A stretch of 64,000 nt of DNA from positions 1-64,000 of the forward strand of contig ONJX01000010.1 in NCBI GenBank assembly GCA_900318255.1, given 5' to 3'. This document shows, piece by piece, positions 24,265 to 33,364 of this stretch. Source of the DNA: an uncultured Prevotellaceae bacterium. GTDB lineage: Bacteria > Bacteroidota > Bacteroidia > Bacteroidales > Muribaculaceae. Position 1 is the stretch's first letter. Every line of letters starts with the position of its first letter. Below the pieces are notes generated by a model. That model saw only the letters and a list, made by a program, of their open reading frames with translations, was not told the DNA's origin and searched no databases. The position numbers were made by a program, and so were the translations under genes.

Positions 24265-27177
24265 ATGAGAAAAGTATTCTTAATCGTGACGGCATGCCTC
24301 ATGGCCTGCCTCACCCAAACGGCTGCGGCCTATGAGTATGTATTCGACATGTCTCAGGCTTTGAACCCTGAGAATATTGACAAACCCAACAAAAGGATTG
24401 CGATGAAGCAAAAGACCTCTTCTGGAAAAACAATTTATTTTTATATAACCTATTCAGAAGACCAAGCGACCTCAGAAGCCTTGTTGGATCAATGCTACAT
24501 TGACAATAAAGGCCGTTTAGCTCTTGTCATGGGAAGAACTGATATTGCTATTAGTATAACTTGCACAGACAAGATAAACCAAGTGCAATTTGGCAAGATG
24601 GATTGTTTGCTCAATGGTGCTCCCAATGATGGTGATTATCAGTTTGGCAACGAAGTAAACGGAATTACTGATTTCGCTGGCATTGGTACTTCCGACAACT
24701 ATTTCATTGCTGGACAAAGTAGTTCAGGATTTTCAGCTGCTAATGGGGTTTTCAAAACCAGCATTCATTATAATAATGACCAGCGTACCTGGTTTATTGG
24801 TCCTCAAGTGATAGTTCGCACTGAGCCTATTACTCTTGAAGCCTTGACTCATGCCGACCATAATGTTAAGCATCAGTACCACACAATTGATCACGACTTG
24901 GTGGGTGTTGGTGTTCGTCAGTTGTATGCTCAAAATGGTAGCAACCCTCAAACGTTCCTTATTGCTCGCAGCGTTTTGCCAATCAGCAATGAGTACAAGC
25001 ACCAGATGGCCGAGGGCAAGACTCTCTTGAGAGATGCCAATGGAAATGTTCCTTCTTGGGCAAATCCCGAGACTCCACAATATGCGTGGATTGGACTTAA
25101 GATAAACAATCCAGAGGAATATGTAGGCCATCAGTTCAGTGGCGTGCGTGGTATTTATGTCTATGATGACGGTTTCGCTTATAACCTGCTTCGTTACAAC
25201 CCTGTGATGGAAGTGATAGGAACACCCACAATCAAGAAAGACGCAGATGGCAATAAGATTGAAGTTGGCACACAGCTTAACACCTATAGCTGCGCCAATC
25301 TCTCGGAACAGGATCAGAGTGAGTTCTTCTTTATGGAACCCCGTCTGCTTGAGATTTGCAACGTTGTTGACATCATGCGTACAGATGACCAAAAAATTAT
25401 TGTGCCAGATAGAACTGCAATTCTCCCTGATGGAATGACAGAGAATATATATGTGGATAATGGTATTACTGGTCATGCTGGAATTACTGACCGCTCATAT
25501 AACATGTGGGCTAAAGGTGATATGGAAATGTTTCACACCGACAATGAGCAGAATGCTCTTGCCCTAGCATGGAGAATGCGCAACAAGGTTTATCATGTTG
25601 ATGGTGGTTTGATAGTGGCATCAGCATATCAAGATAATGATTATCCACTTGATATTCCTAATACAACCTATGAGAGCTTTGGTAACGCAGGTATAGGCAT
25701 GCACATTCAGGGTGAGGCTCAATTAGATTTATATGCCGAGGACATGTGGGTTGGTAATGGTGACTACTGGAGCCGCTATAACTTTGCCCAGAACAAGAAT
25801 GCTTATCGCAATGACCTGAAAATCACTGTATATAATCCCACTCTGGAATTTGAAGGCATTGGCAATCTTGAAATTCAGCGTTGCGACCATGAGGGTAATT
25901 ATCTTAAAACTGTTGGAACTATTGAGCAAAACCAATGGGTTCCTGGAACATTTACCGTTCATTATGCTGATGCAGCCAAAGAGGCTGTGAACGATGAGGG
26001 ATTGAAACAAATTCTAACACCTGTTTATGCCGATAACAAGCAATATGACTTGCAATGGGGTACTGAAAAAATCATGGGGCTCAGCGACATGTTCTACAGC
26101 GATGAAATGACCAGCCGTAAAACCAACTCTGCCCTTTATCCAGGCTTCCAATATCGAGTTGTGCCTGCCGAGGGCAACAATAACACGAACTTCACATGCG
26201 TAGTTAGCTTCGCTCCAGTTTTCAAGACTAACGAAAACGTTGTTACCCGTGCTAAATATAGCAAAGCTGAGGTTGATGGAGACATCAATAACACCCTTGA
26301 GGAAAACAATGAAGCAGAGATCACTTTCGCTCCAAACATGGCAAAAGACATGACTGAGTATCGTGTTCTTAAGGGGGCAGCTGATGCCACAACAGGTACT
26401 GGTTTTGAAACAATTGCTCATGCGGCAATCAATGTTGATCAAAATGGACTAATGAACCCATTTTTCACCGACCAGATTGTAGATGGCACAGTATATGTTC
26501 CTGAGTTATACACCGAGTATAACGATAACACCTACGGTTGCTACAAGCAGAGCGTGAGCGATGCTGACCTCATCATTGAAGTGAAAGATATGGTTGCTGC
26601 CGACTTTGTCAATAACGATGGCAAGCGTTATGTTCACGCAACTCTTAGCCTGCAGTCGATTATCAACAACATCGACAAAGACTCTCGCTACCTGCTCAGA
26701 GTATGGCGCCAGGTTGGCAATGGTGAGAAGGTGCTTCTTAATGGTAGCGCAGAGGCTTGGGAGACCAACTATGCAGGCCTTAGCACCCTTGGCATGGAAG
26801 CCAACGCTTATGCAAAGACTGGCAACAACACCTTTACCCTCTACGACACCTTTGAGGCAGTGGCACAGGCTCAGACAAGTGGTGCTCCTGGTCTCAAGAA
26901 AGAGGGCGACATGGTGAACATCGAGGACGTGACTTACTTCGCCACCCTCTATGTTAAGGACGACGCTTCGGAGAAATACTATGTTAAGACAACCTTTGAT
27001 GAGCCTAACACCTCAATCCCCACCGGCATCAGCACTATTGATGGCAGTGCCCAGGTTGAGAGCGTGCGCTACATCAACGTGGCTGGCATGGAGAGCGATA
27101 AGCCCTTCGCTGGCATGAATATAGTGGTTACCCGTTACAGCAACGGCACTACCACCATCACAAAGATGATTAAGTAA
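24265..27177 (+). CDS. Large secreted protein with a sorting-like C-terminal tail
   Basis: The 970-residue protein has a signal peptide (MRKVFLIVTACLMACLTQTAAA). I do not recognise the body; it is beta-rich with many aromatic residues and acidic turns, and has no obvious catalytic motif. The tail, SVRYINVAGMESDKPFAGMN followed by IVVTRYSNGTTTITK, is closely similar to the tail of the giant protein at 33365 and resembles that of the LRR protein at 75. Such tails look like short C-terminal secretion/anchoring domains of Bacteroidetes. A promoter and a structured leader precede it and a strong terminator follows. Confidence 0.75.
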   Translation: MRKVFLIVTACLMACLTQTAAAYEYVFDMSQALNPENIDKPNKRIAMKQKTSSGKTIYFYITYSEDQATSEALLDQCYIDNKGRLALVMGRTDIAISITCTDKINQVQFGKMDCLLNGAPNDGDYQFGNEVNGITDFAGIGTSDNYFIAGQSSSGFSAANGVFKTSIHYNNDQRTWFIGPQVIVRTEPITLEALTHADHNVKHQYHTIDHDLVGVGVRQLYAQNGSNPQTFLIARSVLPISNEYKHQMAEGKTLLRDANGNVPSWANPETPQYAWIGLKINNPEEYVGHQFSGVRGIYVYDDGFAYNLLRYNPVMEVIGTPTIKKDADGNKIEVGTQLNTYSCANLSEQDQSEFFFMEPRLLEICNVVDIMRTDDQKIIVPDRTAILPDGMTENIYVDNGITGHAGITDRSYNMWAKGDMEMFHTDNEQNALALAWRMRNKVYHVDGGLIVASAYQDNDYPLDIPNTTYESFGNAGIGMHIQGEAQLDLYAEDMWVGNGDYWSRYNFAQNKNAYRNDLKITVYNPTLEFEGIGNLEIQRCDHEGNYLKTVGTIEQNQWVPGTFTVHYADAAKEAVNDEGLKQILTPVYADNKQYDLQWGTEKIMGLSDMFYSDEMTSRKTNSALYPGFQYRVVPAEGNNNTNFTCVVSFAPVFKTNENVVTRAKYSKAEVDGDINNTLEENNEAEITFAPNMAKDMTEYRVLKGAADATTGTGFETIAHAAINVDQNGLMNPFFTDQIVDGTVYVPELYTEYNDNTYGCYKQSVSDADLIIEVKDMVAADFVNNDGKRYVHATLSLQSIINNIDKDSRYLLRVWRQVGNGEKVLLNGSAEAWETNYAGLSTLGMEANAYAKTGNNTFTLYDTFEAVAQAQTSGAPGLKKEGDMVNIEDVTYFATLYVKDDASEKYYVKTTFDEPNTSIPTGISTIDGSAQVESVRYINVAGMESDKPFAGMNIVVTRYSNGTTTITKMIK

Positions 27178-27204
27178 TATTTTCTCAGAATTTTTAGCAT
27201 GTTG

Positions 27205-27241
27205 CTGGTTGTGGGCTGCGAAGTTCACAACCAGTTTTTTT
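27205..27241 (+). terminator. Rho-independent terminator
   Basis: CTGGTTGTG (27205-27213) pairs with CACAACCAG (27226-27234), followed by T7. Confidence 0.92.
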
Positions 27242-27252
27242 GTGCACTAAAA

Positions 27253-27284
27253 GTTGCAGGAACAGAATATTATGCCTAAATTTG
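27253..27284 (+). promoter_or_regulatory. Promoter of the SH3b gene
   Basis: GTTG (27253-27256), 20 bases, TAAATTTG (27277-27284). ATG is at 27322. Confidence 0.55.
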
Positions 27285-27321
27285 TGGGCAACAAGTATTC
27301 ACATTTTAATTATCATCAACC

Positions 27322-27678
27322 ATGAAGCGACTAGTTTTAACCTCATTATTAGTGTTTACCTTTATTGCCATGTGCGCGCAGGCGCGCTATGTGTGCACCG
27401 GCAACAGTGTGTATCTCAGGACTGGCCCTGGCAAGAGCTATGAGCCGGTGACCTACTGGTCGGGTCCCAAAGAGGGGCGCCCGGTCTTCCTCTACAAGGG
27501 CGGCCGTCTCGACTATGTGGGTCCCACCAGGAATGGCTATGCCCGCGTCAATGCCTACCATGATGGCGGCTACGACCAGGGGTGGGTGGCCACGCAATAT
27601 ATGAAACGCGAAGGCACCACCACGCCCACCACCAAGAAGAGCAAGGAGAAAAAGAGCTCGAAAAAGAACAGGCGATAA
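27322..27678 (+). CDS. Small secreted SH3b-like protein
   Basis: The 118-residue protein has a signal peptide ending near AMCAQA. It contains one bacterial SH3-like domain (VCTGNSVYLRTGPGKSYEPV at about 24-43, then GWVATQYM) of the type that binds peptidoglycan or other wall components. The C-terminus is a very basic low-complexity tail (KKSKEKKSSKKNRR). It is single, with its own promoter. Confidence 0.8.
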   Translation: MKRLVLTSLLVFTFIAMCAQARYVCTGNSVYLRTGPGKSYEPVTYWSGPKEGRPVFLYKGGRLDYVGPTRNGYARVNAYHDGGYDQGWVATQYMKREGTTTPTTKKSKEKKSSKKNRR

Positions 27679-27712
27679 CGCCAGCAGTGAGCGAGGTGGC
27701 GCCTTGCAGGCG

Positions 27713-27790
27713 AGCGAGAGCGCTCCCGCTCTCTCGCAAGGCATGCCTTGCGACCGCTCTCTCGCAAGGCAGTGCCTTGCGACCGCCCGA
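27713..27790. repeat. Palindromes with AAGGCATGCCTT core
   Basis: CGCAAGGCATGCCTTGCG and CGCAAGGCAGTGCCTTGCG stand about 30 bases apart, with GAGAGCG/CGCTCTC arms between them. The CAAGGCRYGCCTTG core recurs as GGACAAGGCACGCCTTGTCC at 44768, 52450 and 56326. They lie just upstream of the REP-type HUH gene. Confidence 0.65.
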
Positions 27791-27803
27791 CCGATTGCGA
27801 CCA

Positions 27804-27998
27804 CCTTGCCGCTGGCTACCACTGCCCTGCCGCTGGCTACCGCCCTGCCGCTGGAGGCCACCCTGCCGCTGGAAGCCGCCTTGCCGCTGGCTACCACCCT
27901 GCCGCTGGAGGCCGCCCTGCCGCTGGAGGCCGCCCTGCCGCTGGCTACCACTGCCCTGCCGCTGGCTACCACCCTGCCGCTGGCTACCACCCTGCCGC
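27804..27998. repeat. 18-bp minisatellite, about 11 units
   Basis: Units are CTGCCGCTGGCTACCACC or CTGCCGCTGGAGGCCGCC (18 bp, two of 21 bp). Most frames across it are open because of composition; I do not accept them as genes. Confidence 0.9.
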
Positions 27999-28099
27999 TG
28001 GGCGAGCGTGCAGTGGCAATAGGTGGGAAGGTCGTGAGGCACGGGCCTCACGAGAAAATCACTATTATTCACCCCTCATTAAAAAAACAGCACTAAAGA

Positions 28100-29083
28100 A
28101 TGGCACTGACTGAGCAACAGAAACGGTGGCTCGACAGCCACCCGGAGCTGAAGCCCTCACAACAGGGCAAGAAGCGCAAAGAGGGGCACAACTATCGCAG
28201 CCGCTGCATCTACCTGGTGACGCTCTGCATCGAGGGGCGGCTGCCGCTGCTGGGCACCCTGCACGCTCCCGACGAGTGGCACCGCGTGCCCCACGTAGTG
28301 CTCAGCGAGCTTGGCAAGAAGGTGCTCAGCACATGGCGCGCCATCCCCCGCTATTACCCCGAGGTGGAAGCCATGAAGATTCAAATCATGCCCGACCACC
28401 TGCACGGCATCCTCTTCTTCAAGCAGGAGACTGCCTATCACCTGGGGCAGGTGATCAACGGCTTCAAGAAGGGCTGCAACGATGCCTACAAAGCCCTTAA
28501 CGACAACACCTTCAAGCGGCTGTGGGAGACAGAATATACCGACACCATCCTCGCTGGTCCCAATCACCTTGACGTGATGAGGAACTATATCGCCGACAAC
28601 CCGCGGCGGCGATGGGTGAAGCAGCACAATGGGTCGCTGTTTAGGAAAAACAGCATTGTGGTTGACGGCAAGAGCATGGACGCGATGGGCAACATGCACC
28701 TGCTAAGCTACCGCGAGAAGATATATGTGCAGTGTACTAATCGCCTTGACGACGCAGGCCTAGAGGCTGCCAGGCGCCGCTTCATCGCGCAGGCACTGGA
28801 GGGAAAGGTGGTGGTGACCGCCGGAATAAGCAGGGTGGAGAAAGACGTGATGAACTGGGCCCTGAACAACGGCCACGAGATGATACTGGTGGTGGAAAAC
28901 GGCATGTCGCCACTGTGGAAACCCGCCGGCAAGCAGTTTGAGGCATGTGCTAATGGCACCTTGCTCATTGTCGCGCCCTGGGAATATAGCCGCTTTTCCC
29001 ACAAGATAAGCCGCAGCAAGTGCCTGGCAATGAACGATGTGGCACTAGCGATAGTGGAGGGGCGAGTGGCAGGTGCCTCTTGA
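28100..29083 (+). CDS. REP-type HUH (Y1) transposase domain fused to a SLOG-like domain
   Basis: The 327-residue protein has two parts. Residues 30-185 are a Y1/HUH single-strand DNA nuclease domain of the REP-associated (RAYT) type, with the metal-binding HLH in MPDHLHGILFF (100-102), a FKRLWETEYTDTIL segment and the terminal MRNYIADNPRRRW typical of RAYTs. Residues about 205-320 look like a Rossmann-type SLOG/DprA-like domain (VVVTAGISRVEKDVMNWAL, LVVENGMSPLWKP, LLIVAPWEY). The gene is single, with no terminal inverted repeats of an IS, and sits beside palindromes. It is probably domesticated. The HUH call is firm; the SLOG call is from pattern. Confidence 0.8.
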   Translation: MALTEQQKRWLDSHPELKPSQQGKKRKEGHNYRSRCIYLVTLCIEGRLPLLGTLHAPDEWHRVPHVVLSELGKKVLSTWRAIPRYYPEVEAMKIQIMPDHLHGILFFKQETAYHLGQVINGFKKGCNDAYKALNDNTFKRLWETEYTDTILAGPNHLDVMRNYIADNPRRRWVKQHNGSLFRKNSIVVDGKSMDAMGNMHLLSYREKIYVQCTNRLDDAGLEAARRRFIAQALEGKVVVTAGISRVEKDVMNWALNNGHEMILVVENGMSPLWKPAGKQFEACANGTLLIVAPWEYSRFSHKISRSKCLAMNDVALAIVEGRVAGAS

Positions 29084-29087
29084 AAAA

Positions 29088-29119
29088 TTTGTGCCATTAC
29101 CAAAAAAGCACTACCTTTG
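29088..29119 (+). promoter_or_regulatory. Promoter of the fumarase gene
   Basis: TTTG 29088-29091, 20 bases, TACCTTTG 29112-29119; ATG 29165. Confidence 0.75.
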
Positions 29120-29164
29120 CATTTCGGAATGCAACAATAACTATATAACACATTTATTTATATC

Positions 29165-30811
29165 ATGGCTAATAACCCAGAGTTTAAGTATGCCCCCATG
29201 TTCCAGCTTGGGGAAGACAAGACCGAGTATTACCTTCTCACCCGCGACCATGTGAGCGTGGGCGAGTTTGAAGGCAAACCAATCCTGAAAATCGAGCCCG
29301 AGGCGCTGACCATGCTCGCCAACGCGTGCTTCCGCGACGTGTCGTTCATGCTGCGCCGCTCGCACAACGAGCAGGTGGCTAAGATCCTGAGCGACCCCGA
29401 GGCCAGCGAGAACGACAAATATGTGGCTCTCACCTTCTTGCGCAATGCCGAGACCTCGGTCAAGGGTCAGCTGCCCCTGTGCCAAGACACCGGCACCGCC
29501 ATCATCCACGGCGAGAAAGGCCAGCAGGTGTGGACCGGCTTCTGCGACGAGGAAGCCCTGTCGCGCGGCGTGTTCAAGACCTACACCGAGGAGAACCTGC
29601 GCTACTCGCAGAACGCCCCCCTCACCATGTTTGACGAGGTGAACACCCGCTGCAACCTGCCCGCGCAAATCGACCTCGAAGCCACCGAGGGCATGGAATA
29701 CCGGTTCCTGTGCGTGACCAAAGGCGGCGGCAGCGCCAACAAGACCTACCTCTACCAAGAGACCAAAGCACGCATCCAGAACCCCGGCACCCTCATCCCC
29801 TTCCTCGTGGAGAAGATGAAATCGCTGGGCACCGCCGCTTGCCCACCCTACCACATCGCCATCGTGATAGGCGGCACCAGCGCCGAGAAGAACCTCTTGA
29901 CCGTGAAGCTCGCCTCCACCCACTACTACGACGAGCTGCCCACCAGCGGCGACGAGACAGGCCGTGCCTTCCGCGACCTAGAGCTCGAGAAGCAGCTGCT
30001 TGAAGAGGCCCAGAACATAGGGCTTGGAGCACAGTTTGGCGGCAAGTACCTGGCACACGACGTGCGCGTGGTGCGCTTGCCACGCCATGGCGCCAGCTGC
30101 CCCATCGGTCTAGGCGTGAGCTGCAGTGCCGACCGCAACATCAAAGCTAAGATAAACAAAGACGGCATCTGGATAGAGAAACTCGACGACAACCCCGGCT
30201 CGCTCATCCCTGCCGAGCTGCGCGAGGCTGGCGAGGGCGACGCCGTGAAAATTGACCTCAACCAGCCCATGAGCGAGGTGTGCAAAATATTGAGCCAATA
30301 CCCCGTGAGCACCCGCCTGAGCCTGAACGGCACCATCATCGTGGGCCGCGACATCGCTCATGCCAAGATCAAAGCTCGCCTCGACGCCGGTGAGGGCATG
30401 CCACAGTACCTCAAGGACCACCCCATCTACTATGCCGGCCCTGCCAAGACTCCCGCCGGCATGGCGTGCGGCTCGATGGGCCCCACCACTGCCGGCCGCA
30501 TGGACCCCTACGTGGATGAGTTCCAAGACCACGGCGGCAGCCTCATCATGCTCGCCAAGGGCAACCGCTCGCAAGCCGTGACCGATGCCTGCCGCAAGCA
30601 CGGTGGTTTCTACCTGGGTAGCATCGGTGGCCCCGCCGCTATCCTTGCCCAGAACAACATCAAGAGCATTGAGTGTGTGGAGTATCCCGAGCTAGGCATG
30701 GAAGCCATCTGGAAGATCGAGGTAGAAGACTTCCCCGCCTTCATCCTCGTTGATGACAAGGGCAACGACTTCTTCAAGCAAATCAAGCCCCGCTGCACCT
30801 TGTGCAAGTAG
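29165..30811 (+). CDS. fumA: Class I fumarate hydratase
   Basis: The 548-residue iron-sulfur fumarase interconverts malate and fumarate, supplying the fumarate reductase encoded at 17-21 kb. Features of the family are [16 protein letters not shown] (about 101-116), the region [13 protein letters not shown], the [14 protein letters not shown] cysteine block and a C-terminal domain with the GRDIAHAK and [15 protein letters not shown] motifs. The final TLCK also carries a Cys. Length and single-chain form match FumA/FumB. The promoter is right upstream and a heptamer array follows. Confidence 0.96.
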   Translation: MANNPEFKYAPMFQLGEDKTEYYLLTRDHVSVGEFEGKPILKIEPEALTMLANACFRDVSFMLRRSHNEQVAKILSDPEASENDKYVALTFLRNAETSVKGQLPLCQDTGTAIIHGEKGQQVWTGFCDEEALSRGVFKTYTEENLRYSQNAPLTMFDEVNTRCNLPAQIDLEATEGMEYRFLCVTKGGGSANKTYLYQETKARIQNPGTLIPFLVEKMKSLGTAACPPYHIAIVIGGTSAEKNLLTVKLASTHYYDELPTSGDETGRAFRDLELEKQLLEEAQNIGLGAQFGGKYLAHDVRVVRLPRHGASCPIGLGVSCSADRNIKAKINKDGIWIEKLDDNPGSLIPAELREAGEGDAVKIDLNQPMSEVCKILSQYPVSTRLSLNGTIIVGRDIAHAKIKARLDAGEGMPQYLKDHPIYYAGPAKTPAGMACGSMGPTTAGRMDPYVDEFQDHGGSLIMLAKGNRSQAVTDACRKHGGFYLGSIGGPAAILAQNNIKSIECVEYPELGMEAIWKIEVEDFPAFILVDDKGNDFFKQIKPRCTLCK

Positions 30812-30830
30812 CCACACTGCCTCGGAATCA

Positions 30831-30873
30831 TAATGCACAATGCATAATGCACAATGCATAATGCACAATGCTT
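30831..30873. repeat. Short AATGCWY heptamer array
   Basis: About six AATGCAC/AATGCAT units lie right after the fumarase stop. It is the same unit as at 22121. Confidence 0.8.
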
Positions 30874-30906
30874 AATCTCTTCCCTGAAGAGTGAGTGCTG
30901 AACATT

Positions 30907-30939
30907 AAGGGTGTGCCCGTTTTTTGAGGGCACACCCTT
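30907..30939. terminator. Bidirectional terminator between fumA and the AAA gene
   Basis: AAGGGTGTGCCC (30907-30918) pairs perfectly with GGGCACACCCTT (30928-30939). The genes on either side converge. Confidence 0.85.
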
Positions 30940-30967
30940 GTTGTAATGCTTTATCTTGCTTTTGGTA

Positions 30968-32533
30968 CTATTTCTCCACTTTCCACTGGTCGATGGTGCG
31001 TGTGTCGGGGTTGACGGTCACGCCCACCTTAACCTTGCGGCGAGGGTCGTTCCAGTAGGGGATGAGGTAGTCTTTCTCGTTGATTTGGGCGAGCGCCTCA
31101 TCCACTGTGGCGGTGGTGGAGATTTTAAGCTCAATGACATAGATGGTGCTGCGGCTCTTCATCACCACGTCGCAGCGGCCACGGGCGTTGCGCACCTCGG
31201 TCATCGTCTCGATGCCTATGCAGTCGAACATCACGCGCAGCAGCGTCTCGAAGTCGCGCTCAGTCTTGTTACTCAGGTTATAGGGCAAAGCGGCGAGATA
31301 GCTCTGCGCGGCGGTGAGGGCGGCATCGATGTCGTCGGCAATTATGGCACGTTTCACTGCCATGAGCAGCGACTCGTTCTTGTTCAAATCCTTGCTCAGG
31401 TAGCGCGGCATGAGTGTGCTGTACAGGCCCGAATGAACCTCCTGATTGGGGATGCCCAGGGTGTAGATGTTCTCCTCAAAATTATAGTCTTTGATTGTGA
31501 GATACCCGCTCTGGTAGAGGATGGGGATGGCAGTCTCCATGTTGTCAAACGGCTGGTCGAAAGCTCTCTTAAACAACTTGGTGTTCTCGATATCGGCAAG
31601 CTGGAAGTTGTACTTGTCCAGTATCTTAATCAACGCTGCTGGCGTACCGCTCGAGAACCAGTAGTCGTCGAGCATCTCGTTGGCAAAGGCTTTGATGATA
31701 CTGAAGGGGTTATAGACATCAACCATGCCAGAGCCAAAGTGGTATCCGTCGTAGCGGTCGCGCAAACGTTGCGCCATCTCCTGCGGCGTAATGCGGAACT
31801 TCTGTGCCATCATAGCAATGTCAACCTCGAAGTTCTGCTCCAGTTCCTGGGCGGTGATGCCGCACAGACCCTCCCACTTTTCTACCATCGAGATGTTATT
31901 CAAATGGTTGATGGTCGAGAAGATCGACATCTGCGAGAACTTGGTAACGCCAGTAATGAACAGGAAGCGGATGTGCTCGCCCAGAGCCTTGACAGGGGAA
32001 TAAAATGAGTTGAAAATGGAGCGGATGGCATCCACCTTCTCTTGCGAGTCAATGACGTTGAGCACCGGCGAGTCATACTCATCAAAGATGAGCACCGCGC
32101 GCTGCCCAGTACGCTCGTGGGCAGTGAAAATGAGACGCTGCAAACGGTCGCCATAACCAAGCCCTGTCCCATCGATGCCAAATTTCTCTTCCATGTTATT
32201 AAGCAACAGGCTAAGGGAGGTTTCCACACCTTTTGGGTCATCATTTTTGCACAGCGACATGTCGAAGTGCAGCACAGGGTACTCGGTCCAGTCCTTCTCG
32301 AGGCTGTCGATGGCCAGCCCCTCAAAGAGATCCTTGCGGCCCAGAAAATAGTATTTCAGCGTGGAGCACAGCAGCGACTTGCCGAAACGCCGTGGTCTCC
32401 CCAAGAAGATGGCATCACCATAGTGGTTGGTGAGGTCATAGATGCACTCGGTCTTATCGACATAGACAAAACCCTCGGTTCTTAGTTTCTCAAAGTCCTG
32501 CACTCCCACAGGATAACGATGTAGTGGTGCCAT
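30968..32533 (-). CDS. AAA-ATPase-like protein with PD-(D/E)XK nuclease domain
   Basis: The 521-residue protein belongs to the AAA-ATPase-like/DUF1703 group that is multi-copy in Bacteroidales. The N-terminus has YPVGVQDFEKLRTEGFVYVDKT and the Walker A-like GRPRRFGKSLL (about 45-55). A Walker B-like VLIFDEYDSPV is at about 139-149. The C-terminal PD-(D/E)XK region holds DFETLLRVMFD, GRCDVVM and YVIELK. The physiological role is unknown; mobile-element and defence links have been proposed for the family. It ends at the fumA terminator. Confidence 0.88.
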   Translation of the reverse strand: MAPLHRYPVGVQDFEKLRTEGFVYVDKTECIYDLTNHYGDAIFLGRPRRFGKSLLCSTLKYYFLGRKDLFEGLAIDSLEKDWTEYPVLHFDMSLCKNDDPKGVETSLSLLLNNMEEKFGIDGTGLGYGDRLQRLIFTAHERTGQRAVLIFDEYDSPVLNVIDSQEKVDAIRSIFNSFYSPVKALGEHIRFLFITGVTKFSQMSIFSTINHLNNISMVEKWEGLCGITAQELEQNFEVDIAMMAQKFRITPQEMAQRLRDRYDGYHFGSGMVDVYNPFSIIKAFANEMLDDYWFSSGTPAALIKILDKYNFQLADIENTKLFKRAFDQPFDNMETAIPILYQSGYLTIKDYNFEENIYTLGIPNQEVHSGLYSTLMPRYLSKDLNKNESLLMAVKRAIIADDIDAALTAAQSYLAALPYNLSNKTERDFETLLRVMFDCIGIETMTEVRNARGRCDVVMKSRSTIYVIELKISTTATVDEALAQINEKDYLIPYWNDPRRKVKVGVTVNPDTRTIDQWKVEK

Positions 32534-32727
32534 AAAACAATTAAGTGTTTAGACTGTAACAATGTGAGCATCCTAAATGAAAAATCGCATTATCTCACTA
32601 AAGATGTTAGTTTCTCGGTTACAAAGGTAATAAAAAACTCGCAATCGCCAAAATCGCAGCCCACTTTTTTGAACACGGTTTTGAGTTTCAGGACTGGATG
32701 ACACTTTCAAAACTTAACATCAAAATA

Positions 32728-32759
32728 TTTGGTTGCCTTGGAAAAAGTTTGTACCTTTG
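32728..32759 (+). promoter_or_regulatory. Promoter of the second cobalamin riboswitch transcript
   Basis: TTTG 32728-32731, 20 bases, TACCTTTG 32752-32759. The aptamer begins right after the predicted transcript start. Confidence 0.8.
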
Positions 32760-32764
32760 CGGCA

Positions 32765-32975
32765 TGATAATGTGGTGGCCACCATGAGCACCCGCTCCAC
32801 TGGTGGCTGAAAAGGGAACACAGGTTAGAATCCTGGGCAGAACCCGCTGCTGTATTTTCCCCACGACATGTCGCTTGCCGAAGTTCAACAATTCGGTCAC
32901 TGCCAGCCTTTGGCGCTGGTGGGAAGGCCCCAAGGCAAGCGATGGGAATGAGCCAGAAGACCTGCCTCGTTATCA
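32765..32975 (+). ncRNA. Cobalamin riboswitch (copy 2)
   Basis: Landmarks: GGTGGCCACCA..TGGTGGCTGAAAAGGG, then ACACAGGTTAGAATCCTGG, CCCGCTGCTGTATTTT, GCCAGCCTTTGGCGCTGGTGGGAAGGCC and the B12 box GAGCCAGAAGACCTGCC (32949-32965). It should make the giant secreted gene at 33365 responsive to cobamide. Nothing else on this strand lies between. Confidence 0.93.
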
Positions 32976-33205
32976 AACCCAATCGGTCATTAGGCCGCTA
33001 TAGGTGTTTTATTTATGGCTTTTTATGCCATTACAGCATTATTTTTGGCATCTTGCTGCCATTAGTGTTTCACCATAGCCCGCTATGCTTTCAACACTAA
33101 CGTTGCAATCTTCTCAAAACTAATACTGTCCTGCCATAAAACCTAATAACCGATTCGGGTTAAAAACAATTCATGCTCTCGTGGAATTAGGGCAGGAACA
33201 CACAT
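32976..33205 (+). promoter_or_regulatory. Hairpin-closed insertion between aptamer and conserved trailing box
   Basis: AACCCAATCGGT (32976-32987) pairs with ACCGATTCGGGTT (33149-33161). Inside is a nested hairpin of TTAGTGTT (33062-33069)/AACACTAA (33093-33100) and CATAGC (33074-33079)/GCTATG (33082-33087), plus ATGGC/GCCAT pairs. After it comes CTCTCGTGGAATTAGG (about 33176), the box that follows riboswitch 1 by only about 25 bases. Confidence 0.6.
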
Positions 33206-33207
33206 TG

Positions 33208-33250
33208 CGAGTCTATAGTTAATAGTTAAGAGTCTATAGTTAATAGTTAG
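33208..33250. repeat. ATAGTTA heptamer array
   Basis: Two blocks of GAGTCTATAGTTAATAGTTA in tandem (7-bp unit ATAGTTA) lie within the leader of the giant gene. Confidence 0.65.
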
Positions 33251-33364
33251 CTCCAGACTACTCCACTATTTCACTAATGCTTGAAGTGGTTGCTTCATGG
33301 TGTTTCGTCATTTCACAGAGCGCAGAGTGAGATGACGTTTTTTTATCAACATAATTTATTAACT

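Noticed and set aside
27548..28113. Overlapping frames in the 18-bp minisatellite (QRQGG or LPLATT repeats)
   Set aside because: All frames are open because of the repeat; no promoter, signal or conserved domain.
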